A stretch of 64,000 nucleotides of DNA from Streptomyces fagopyri (lineage in GTDB: Bacteria; Actinomycetota; Actinomycetes; Streptomycetales; Streptomycetaceae). Below are positions 58,313 to 64,000 of the stretch, piece by piece. A program made the position numbers and the translations under genes. Position 1 is the stretch's first letter. Each line of letters opens with the position of its first letter. Where the stretch lies: positions 4,402,001 through 4,466,000 of the forward strand of contig NZ_CP045643.1 in NCBI RefSeq assembly GCF_009498275.1, in the 5' to 3' direction. Below the pieces are notes generated by a model. That model did no database searches and was not told the DNA's origin. It saw nothing but the letters and a program-made list of their open reading frames with translations.

Positions 58313-60130
58313 TCAGAACACCGGCGTGCCGTCCTGCGTCAGCTTCCAGTTCCCGTCGGCGAAGTCGGCCGGGTCGAGGGTGCCCTTCGACGTGACGTAG
58401 TCGATCATCAGCTGGCGGATCTCGTCGGTGGAGCTGTAGGCGATGCCGGCGGCCGCGATGTGCGGGTAACCGCTGCCGCCGTTGGCACGGTAGTTGTTGA
58501 CGGCCACCACGAAGACCTGGTCGTCGGTCACCGGCGACCCCTTGTAGCTGAGGTTCTTGATCCGGGAACCCTCGGCCTGGGCGATGTCGATGTCGTAGTC
58601 GACGCCCGCGGCGGTGTCGTACATGTAGTCCCAGAAGCTGTTGGCGTTGGTGAGGGTGGCGGTGTCCACCTTCGTGCCGGACGGGACCCGGTGGTAGTAC
58701 TTCGCCGCGTACTCCAGATAGTCCTTCAGCTGGGCGCCCGTGAGCTTCTTGCCGTAGAGGGTGTTGTCGTAGATGTAGAGCCCGGCCACGTCCCGGATGG
58801 TGACGTCGCCCCGCGGGATGTCCGCCGTACGGCTGAAGGGCGCGGCGACGGAGATGAGCGGGAGGGCCGCGTCGGCCGTGGACAGGCCGGTGGCGACGGC
58901 CGACATCTGGACCTGGTGGATGAAGTCCATGACGGGCACGTCCTTCCAGCAGGCCTCCGCCGCGGAGAGGTCCGCGGTGCAGGTGCCGACGGGCGTGTTG
59001 ACGTACTTCACGACCAGTTCGTGGTCCGCCTCCAGGAGCCTGGTGATCTCCGCGTCCTCGGCGACGGCGTTGCTGTTGAGGGTCTGCGCCTTGGTGCTCG
59101 TCACCTTCCACTGACCGTGGGCGAGTTCGAGCTCGAAGTCGAAGACGGTCAGCCGCATGCCGTAGCAGTACGGCTCCGACAGGACGACGTCCTTGCCGGT
59201 CCCGGTGTTGGTGACCGTGTACGAGGAGACCTCGGTGTGGGTGTGGCCGACGAGGATGGCGTCGATGCCGGGCACCTGAGCGGCGACCAGGTTCGAGGCG
59301 TTCTCGACGTACGGGAGTTCGTCGCCGTACGAGGACGACCCGTCGAGGCCGGAGTGGTCGGTGAGGAAGACGACGTCGCAGCCGAGGGCCCGCATCCGCG
59401 GCACGTACTTCTTCGCCTGTTCCACGAGACCCGTGAACGCCATCTTCCCGGAGACGTTGTCCTTGTCCCACAGGGCGATCCCGGGGTTGGTCAGTCCCAG
59501 GATGCCGACCTTGATGTCCGGGGCGCCGGGGACCCGGAGGCGCTTGACGGTGTACGGCTGGAAGGCGGGCCGGAGCGTCCTGGCGTCGAGCGCGTTGGCG
59601 CCGAGCAGCGGGAAGTGGCACTGCTTCTCGAACCGGCGCAGGGTCTCGATGCCGTAGTTGAACTCGTGGTTGCCGAGCGCGGCGGCGTCGTACTTCATGG
59701 CGTTCATGGCGACCGCCATCGGGTGCACCGGTCCCCGCTCGCCGCCCGTGCCGGTGATGGGATCGACGCGGGCGTAGTAGTACGCGAGCGAGGTCCCCTG
59801 GATGATGTCGCCCGCGTCCACGAGCAGCACGCGGTCGGCACCCTTCGCGGCCCGCTGCTGCTTGACCAGGGTGGCGATCCGCGCGACGCCCACGGAGTTG
59901 CCGGCCTTGTCCGTGTACGCGGCGTCGGTGTAGTAGTCCCAGTCGAAGACGTGGCTGTGCAGGTCGGTGGTGCCGAGGATGGAGAACGACCAGGTACGGG
60001 GCCCCTTCCCGGGTCCGTGGTCCGCGGCCGTCGCGGGGGTCGCCGCGGCCGTCCCCGCGACGGCCACGGCCGCTCCGGCGACGGCGGACTTCTTGACGAA
60101 CTCCCTGCGGTTCAGCGGGTTGACGGGCAT
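58313..60130 (-). CDS. Tat-exported 5'-nucleotidase/2',3'-cyclic phosphodiesterase
   Basis: A 605-residue bifunctional UshA-like enzyme. A Tat signal (NRREFVKKSAVAGAA) leads an N-terminal metallophosphoesterase with LGTTDLHSHVFDWD, VDAGDIIQGTS, ALGNHEFNYG and VGHTHTE, and a C-terminal 5'-nucleotidase domain (~residues 350-600) with NNYRANGGSGYP for base recognition. It would salvage nucleotides or phosphate outside the cell. The ATG at 60130 has an AGGAG ribosome site. Confidence 0.94.
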   Translation of the reverse strand: MPVNPLNRREFVKKSAVAGAAVAVAGTAAATPATAADHGPGKGPRTWSFSILGTTDLHSHVFDWDYYTDAAYTDKAGNSVGVARIATLVKQQRAAKGADRVLLVDAGDIIQGTSLAYYYARVDPITGTGGERGPVHPMAVAMNAMKYDAAALGNHEFNYGIETLRRFEKQCHFPLLGANALDARTLRPAFQPYTVKRLRVPGAPDIKVGILGLTNPGIALWDKDNVSGKMAFTGLVEQAKKYVPRMRALGCDVVFLTDHSGLDGSSSYGDELPYVENASNLVAAQVPGIDAILVGHTHTEVSSYTVTNTGTGKDVVLSEPYCYGMRLTVFDFELELAHGQWKVTSTKAQTLNSNAVAEDAEITRLLEADHELVVKYVNTPVGTCTADLSAAEACWKDVPVMDFIHQVQMSAVATGLSTADAALPLISVAAPFSRTADIPRGDVTIRDVAGLYIYDNTLYGKKLTGAQLKDYLEYAAKYYHRVPSGTKVDTATLTNANSFWDYMYDTAAGVDYDIDIAQAEGSRIKNLSYKGSPVTDDQVFVVAVNNYRANGGSGYPHIAAAGIAYSSTDEIRQLMIDYVTSKGTLDPADFADGNWKLTQDGTPVF

Positions 60131-60744
60131 ACGGGGCTCCTGGGGACGGGGACGCGGGCGGAGGAACGGGCCGTGCGGGCACTACCCGCGTAGATCGTGG
60201 TCGGGTCCCGCCCCGGCGGGAACCAGGAGCAAGCCATGTCCAGGTCAAGGATGGGCATCCCGGGAGCGATCCGCATCTCGGCGCTCCCGGACCCGTCCGC
60301 GGCACCGGTCCTTCAGCGGCCCTCCGCGACCGCGCGCGGCAGCTGGGGTGCGGGCGGGGCGGTCGCGTGCCGTGGGCCGGTACAGCCACGCCGGCGGCCG
60401 GGTCGGGCCGTCCAGCGCGGGCACCGGGACGTACGCGACCTGGTGAGGGCCCGCGGTGAGACGGGACGGCGCCGGGCGGCCCGAGCGGTGGGTGGTGCTG
60501 CCGACGGGGACGAGGAAGCGGACGGCCGGCGTCCGCGGTCCTCCTCGACGACCGGGCCCGGGTCGTCCCCGGTCGCCCGCGCGGGGCGGCCGGCGACGGC
60601 GCGGCCGGGGCCACCGTCCACCCGGACGTCGTCGAACCCGACGCCGGCCTCGCGGAGTCGGAGTTCGCCGAGTCCGTCCGACGGTCCGTGACACACCGCG
60701 CCCCCGGCTCGGCCGGAGCCTCACCGGGGGCGCGGTCAAGGGCC
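60131..60744. other. Long spacer before purA, possibly a decayed gene
   Basis: About 610 bases without a clear gene. Minus-strand fragments such as VRFLVPVGSTTHRSG and QVAYVPVPALDGPTRP look protein-like, and a minus-strand frame reads GLGELRLREAGVGFDDVRVDG, but they are in different frames and stop or change character within a few dozen codons. It may be a frame-damaged coding region between the nucleotidase and purA. I cannot name its family. Confidence 0.3.
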
Positions 60745-62031
60745 CTACGAGATGAACGAGTTGATCTCGATCGTCTCGTCGCGGCCGGGGCCGACACCGA
60801 TCGCCGAGATCGGGGCGCCCGACATGTCCTCCAGCGCCCTGACGTACGCCTGGGCGTTCTTCGGCAGGTCGGAGAAGGACTTCGCCTTGGTGATGTCCTC
60901 GGACCAGCCCGGCAGGGTCTCGTAGATCGGCTTCGCGTGGTGGAAGTCGGTCTGGGAGTACGGGAGTTCCTCGACGCGCTTGCCGTCGATCTCGTACGCC
61001 ACGCAGACCGGGATCTCGTCCCAGCCGGTCAGGACGTCCAGCTTGGTGAGGAAGAAGTCCGTCAGGCCGTTGACCCGGGTCGCGTAGCGGGCGATGACCG
61101 CGTCGAACCAGCCGCAGCGACGGTCACGGCCGGTCGTGACGCCCCGCTCGCCGCCGATGCGGCGCAGCGCGTCGCCGTCCGCGTCGAACAGCTCGGTCGG
61201 GAACGGGCCCGAGCCGACGCGGGTGGTGTACGCCTTCAGGATGCCGATGACCCGGCTGATCTTCGTCGGGCCGACGCCCGCGCCGGTGCAGGCGCCACCG
61301 GCGGTCGGGTTGCTGGACGTGACGAAGGGGTAGGTGCCGTGGTCGATGTCCAGCAGGGTGCCCTGGCCGCCCTCGAAGAGGACCACCTTGTTCTCGTCGA
61401 GCGCCTTGTTGAGCACCAGGACCGTGTCGGCCACGTACGGGCGCAGCCGCTCCGCGTACGTCAGCAGTTCCTCGACGACCTGGCCCGCCTCGATGGCACG
61501 GCGGTTGAAGACCTTGGTCAGGAGCTGGTTCTTGCCGTCGAGGGCCGCCTCGACCTTCTGCGTCAGGATCGACTCGTCGTAGAGGTCCTGGACGCGGATA
61601 CCGACGCGGTTGATCTTGTCCGCGTAGGTGGGCCCGATGCCCCGTCCCGTCGTACCGATCTTCCGCTTCCCGAGGAAGCGTTCCGTCACCTTGTCGACGG
61701 TGACGTTGTACGGCGTGATGATGTGAGCGTTTCCGCTGATCAGAAGCTTGGAGGTGTCGACGCCGCGCTCGTTCAGTCCGTTCAGCTCGGAGAACAGGAC
61801 CGACGGGTCGACGACGACTCCGTTTCCGATCACCGGAGTGCACTCCGGCGTGAGGATTCCGGAAGGGAGGAGGTGGAGGGCGTACTTCTGATCGCCCACG
61901 ACCACCGTATGGCCGGCGTTGTTGCCGCCCTGGTAGCGCACCACATAGTCCACGGATCCACCGAGCAGGTCGGTGGCCTTTCCCTTGCCTTCGTCACCCC
62001 ACTGAGCACCGAGCAGCACAAGTGCGGGCAC
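60745..62031 (-). CDS. purA: Adenylosuccinate synthetase
   Basis: Converts IMP, GTP and Asp to adenylosuccinate, the first AMP-specific step. The 428-residue protein has the P-loop-like [14 protein letters not shown] (catalytic Asp), NAGHTVVV (catalytic His), [15 protein letters not shown], and [14 protein letters not shown]; the length is standard. The GTG at 62031 follows GGAAGGGG. It diverges from the DGK-like gene; a 28-nt hairpin lies between them. Confidence 0.97.
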   Translation of the reverse strand: MPALVLLGAQWGDEGKGKATDLLGGSVDYVVRYQGGNNAGHTVVVGDQKYALHLLPSGILTPECTPVIGNGVVVDPSVLFSELNGLNERGVDTSKLLISGNAHIITPYNVTVDKVTERFLGKRKIGTTGRGIGPTYADKINRVGIRVQDLYDESILTQKVEAALDGKNQLLTKVFNRRAIEAGQVVEELLTYAERLRPYVADTVLVLNKALDENKVVLFEGGQGTLLDIDHGTYPFVTSSNPTAGGACTGAGVGPTKISRVIGILKAYTTRVGSGPFPTELFDADGDALRRIGGERGVTTGRDRRCGWFDAVIARYATRVNGLTDFFLTKLDVLTGWDEIPVCVAYEIDGKRVEELPYSQTDFHHAKPIYETLPGWSEDITKAKSFSDLPKNAQAYVRALEDMSGAPISAIGVGPGRDETIEINSFIS

Positions 62032-62161
62032 AGGCGTACACCCCTTCCGGGCGGGGCATGTCCAAGGTCGGGGACGTACGCGGCTGATTCATTGCACGGC
62101 TGCGTACGCCGGCGACCTCCTTTGGCCGCGACCGTCGGACCGGATGCCCCGGAATAGACGA

Positions 62162-62189
62162 AGCCCCTGGCGCAATAGCGCAAGGGGCT
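62162..62189. other. Hairpin in the purA / DGK-like divergent leader
   Basis: AGCCCCTGGCGC-AATA-GCGCAAGGGGCT, a 12-bp stem with one mismatch and a 4-nt loop, is 33 nt upstream of the DGK-like start and 130 nt upstream of purA. It may be a terminator-type attenuator in the leader of one of them. No known riboswitch class fits. Confidence 0.5.
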
Positions 62190-62222
62190 CTTGCACAAAG
62201 ATGCTACCCGAGGAAGCGAGGC

Positions 62223-63125
62223 ATGACCGAGGTGGCGGCTTCCGACCAGCTTCTGGTGGTCATCGACCCGGTCGCCCGTCGCCATGACGGTGAGTCGGTA
62301 CGGATCGCAAAAGACGTGCTCAGCGCGGGTGCGGCCACGAAAGTGTGCCTCCCGGAAGGACCGGAGGAATTCGCCCGGGCGCTGGCCCGCAGAGGGGCCC
62401 GGAGGCCGGTCGTCGTGGGCGACGACCGGACACTGCTGCACGCCGTGTCCCTTTTGCACCGACAACGGGATCTGGCCGTGTGCGGGTTGGCGCTGGTGCC
62501 CGTCGGCGGATCGCTCTCCCTGGCGCGGGCCCTCGGAGTGCCCACGGGAGCGGTGGCCGCGGCACGGGCCGTGCTCGACGGGGTCGAGCGGCGGCTGGAT
62601 CTCCTGGTCGACGACAGTGACGGGGTCGTACTGGGGGCGCTGCGGATACCGCCGGCCGGTTCACCGGTGCCGGTCCCCGACGGTGCGGAGGAGATGGGGG
62701 CCGACGTCCCCGGGGCGCATCCGTGGCTGCGCACCTGTCAGTCGCTGGTCCGTACGCTCGCGGCGCGGCCCGCGGGAGTGGCGCCGGGGCGGACGAGGGC
62801 GCGGACCTGGGGACGGGTGGTGTCCCTGCCCGCGGGGCCGGGACCCTCGCGGCTGCGGGTCGAGGTCGACGGGATCACGCTGGTCGATCTGGACCAGCCG
62901 GTGGAGACGGTGTCCGTGATACCGGGTGTCTCCGGGGGCGCGGAGGTGGAGGTGCGGCCGGTCTCCGTGGGCGCGCAGGCCGCGCCGCTGCGGATGGTGG
63001 GGCAGCGGGTCACCGTGTCCGGGGCGGACTTCAGGTACCGGGCGGACTCGGTGGTCTCGGGGCCGGTGCGCACGCGGACGTGGACGGTGCGGGAGGGCGG
63101 GTGGGGGCTGACCCTCCCGGGCTGA
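62223..63125 (+). CDS. Diacylglycerol-kinase-like protein (degenerate)
   Basis: A 300-residue protein resembling the DAGK catalytic domain (LLVVIDPVARRHDG for the usual NPxxG region). The nucleotide motif GGDGT is replaced by VGDDRTL, so kinase activity is doubtful; G-G-S-L follows in VPVGGSLSLARALG. The C-terminal half carries the expected beta-sandwich with RVEVDGITLVDLDQPV. It is adjacent to purA and divergent. Likely function unknown, possibly lipid-binding; a pseudo-enzyme. Confidence 0.72.
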   Translation: MTEVAASDQLLVVIDPVARRHDGESVRIAKDVLSAGAATKVCLPEGPEEFARALARRGARRPVVVGDDRTLLHAVSLLHRQRDLAVCGLALVPVGGSLSLARALGVPTGAVAAARAVLDGVERRLDLLVDDSDGVVLGALRIPPAGSPVPVPDGAEEMGADVPGAHPWLRTCQSLVRTLAARPAGVAPGRTRARTWGRVVSLPAGPGPSRLRVEVDGITLVDLDQPVETVSVIPGVSGGAEVEVRPVSVGAQAAPLRMVGQRVTVSGADFRYRADSVVSGPVRTRTWTVREGGWGLTLPG

Positions 63126-63131
63126 ACGGAC

Positions 63132-63181
63132 TCGCCACGCCACCCGTCGCCGCTCCTCGCCACGCCATCCGTCGCCGCTCC
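63132..63181. repeat. 25-bp tandem repeat after the DGK-like gene
   Basis: Copies at 63132-63156 and 63157-63181 differ by one base; each begins TCGCCACGCCA and ends GCCGCTCC. Further GCTCCTCGCCGC copies follow to about 63220. Confidence 0.75.
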
Positions 63182-63257
63182 TCGCCGCTCCTCGCCGCGC
63201 CGCTCCTCGCCGCGTCGCCCGGCCTCCACCGGCCGTCGCCGTCAGCCGCCGTCGCCG

Positions 63258-63761
63258 TCAGCCGCCGTCAGCGCCGAACAGCTTCTCCCGGTGGGTGCGC
63301 CAGCGTTCCATCATCCCGGCGATCTCGCCGTCGATGAACTCGAAGAAGGCGAGGGTCTCGGAGAGCCGGCGTCCGGCGGGGGTGCGCGGGCCGAGGCTGT
63401 CGACGCCCGCGCGCAGGGCCAGCTCCCAGCGCTTGAGCACGGCGTCGCGGCTGGTCAGCGCCTCGTACCACTGGTCGCTGTGCACGCGGTAGCGCTCGCG
63501 CCGGGAGCCGGGGTCCCGCTCGCGCGAGACCATGTGCTGCTGCGCGAGATAGCGCACCGCCCCGGAGACGGCGGCCGGACTGACCTGGAGCCGTTCGCCG
63601 AGTTCGGCGGAGGTCATGGCACCGGAGTCGGAGGCGAGCAGCGCCGCGAAGACCCGGGCGGGCATCCGCTGCATCCCGGCCTCGACGAGCTGCGCCGCGA
63701 AGCCCTCGACGAACTGCGAGACCGCCTCCGGATCCCGCTCCGCCGCACTCGGTCGGTCCAT
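63258..63761 (-). CDS. GbsR/MarR-family regulator
   Basis: A 167-residue winged-helix protein. The helix-turn-helix MTSAELGERLQVSPAAVSGAVRYL and wing RERDPGSRRERYRV are near residues 50-95; the C-terminal helices probably dimerise. It diverges from an ABC exporter gene 104 bases away, the classic layout for a regulator controlling a drug exporter. The ATG at 63761 has a GGGGAG ribosome site. Confidence 0.88.
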   Translation of the reverse strand: MDRPSAAERDPEAVSQFVEGFAAQLVEAGMQRMPARVFAALLASDSGAMTSAELGERLQVSPAAVSGAVRYLAQQHMVSRERDPGSRRERYRVHSDQWYEALTSRDAVLKRWELALRAGVDSLGPRTPAGRRLSETLAFFEFIDGEIAGMMERWRTHREKLFGADGG

Positions 63762-63828
63762 CTGCCGATCATCTCCCCTGCTCGCGCACCACCACCGAGT
63801 CTATCCGGAGTTCATACGTTTCCTTAAC

Positions 63829-63844
63829 TTCACAAATTTCTGAA
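63829..63844. promoter_or_regulatory. Operator candidate of the ABC/GbsR pair
   Basis: TTCACAAATTTCTGAA is a 16-bp near-perfect palindrome (14 of 16), strongly AT-rich for this genome, between the divergent starts and just upstream of the ABC -10 box. Likely the site of the adjacent MarR-type regulator. Confidence 0.6.
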
Positions 63845-63851
63845 AGACGCG

Positions 63852-63857
63852 TACGTT
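63852..63857 (+). promoter_or_regulatory. -10 box of leaderless ABC gene
   Basis: TACGTT ends 7 nt before the ATG at 63865, with no ribosome site. Confidence 0.5.
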
Positions 63858-63864
63858 CTGAACC

Positions 63865-64000
63865 ATGACGACGGCACACCTCGCCCTGGAGGTCTCCGGA
63901 CTGCACAAGTCGTTCGGCGAGACGCACGCGCTGGACGGTCTCGACCTGCACGTCGAGGCCGGCGAGGTGCACGGCTTCCTCGGCCCGAACGGCTCCGGGA
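63865..64000 (+). CDS. ABC transporter ATP-binding protein (3' end outside window)
   Basis: The first 45 residues of an ABC ATPase are visible: [23 protein letters not shown], then [13 protein letters not shown], the start of Walker A. It is likely the ATPase of a two-gene exporter with a permease further right. Its divergent partner encodes a MarR-type repressor. Confidence 0.9.
   Translation, partial: MTTAHLALEVSGLHKSFGETHALDGLDLHVEAGEVHGFLGPNGSG

Overview
This window looks like a stretch of core chromosome from a Streptomyces or a very close relative. The DNA is very GC-rich with G/C at most third codon positions, and starts are a mix of ATG, GTG and TTG. It carries WblA, a Crp of the streptomycete type, the ask-asd pair, purA, paired ArsA-like ATPases and many short intergenic GC-rich repeats. 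From memory the order acs - nhaA - nth - crp - two ArsA-like ATPases - wblA - class A PBP ... sigma factor - asd - ask - recR - ybaB ... purA matches the SCO3563-SCO3630 part of S. coelicolor. I could not check this by search.

Layout. 1-7.2 kb: the 3' end of a SulP transporter/beta-carbonic anhydrase fusion, acetyl-CoA synthetase, NhaA, and a small holin-like membrane protein coupled to an alpha/beta hydrolase. 7.2-14 kb: a small candidate gene, then marP, a CoA-type Nudix hydrolase and nth (minus strand), crp (plus), and a metallo-beta-lactamase protein coupled to a second Nudix hydrolase. 14.4-21.5 kb: RidA and DUF4177, two overlapping ArsA-like ATPases facing wblA, a large class A PBP diverging from wblA, and a GatB/YqeY protein. 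21.7-24.5 kb: a phosphoesterase, a Pr6Pr membrane protein, tRNA-Pro(CGG) and a decayed tyrosine integrase, the scar of a lost integrative element. 24.8-32.8 kb: a poly-gamma-glutamate-type operon on the minus strand (PgsB/CapB, PgsC/CapC, an NlpC/P60 protein and a duplicated Cache-like/HAMP sensor without a kinase), with a CapA/PgsA lipoprotein and a divergent membrane-anchored protein. 33-40 kb: a two-RCK ion-channel regulator, an S9 peptidase, SURF1, and an ECF sigma factor coupled to a membrane protein. 40.5-45 kb: asd, ask, a DUF5063 gene, recR, ybaB. 45.4-50.2 kb: a SLATT protein, a membrane-tethered PstS-like protein and a Ser/Thr kinase with an outer beta-domain. 50.5-56 kb: aminotransferase, GntR regulator, a GT2/multi-TM fusion, and a conserved unknown. 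56.6-58.2 kb: a secreted repeat protein with three HTGGGAL motifs followed by a class F sortase. 58.3-64 kb: a Tat-exported 5'-nucleotidase, purA, a DGK-like protein, and a GbsR/MarR-like regulator diverging from an ABC ATPase that runs off the window.

Themes. Many genes are translationally coupled through ATGA or TGATG overlaps. About a dozen others have a TANNNT-like -10 box 6-7 nt before the start codon and no Shine-Dalgarno sequence, so they are probably leaderless. Three perfect TTGTCCACA DnaA boxes lie 42-52 nt upstream of start codons, each in the orientation of its gene. The leads I find most interesting are the HTGGGAL protein with its sortase, which lacks an arginine after the catalytic Cys; the poly-gamma-glutamate cluster with a candidate three-unit PHO-box-like array; the histone-like tail on endonuclease III; and paired TCAC-N3-GTGA sites 21 bp apart upstream of ask.
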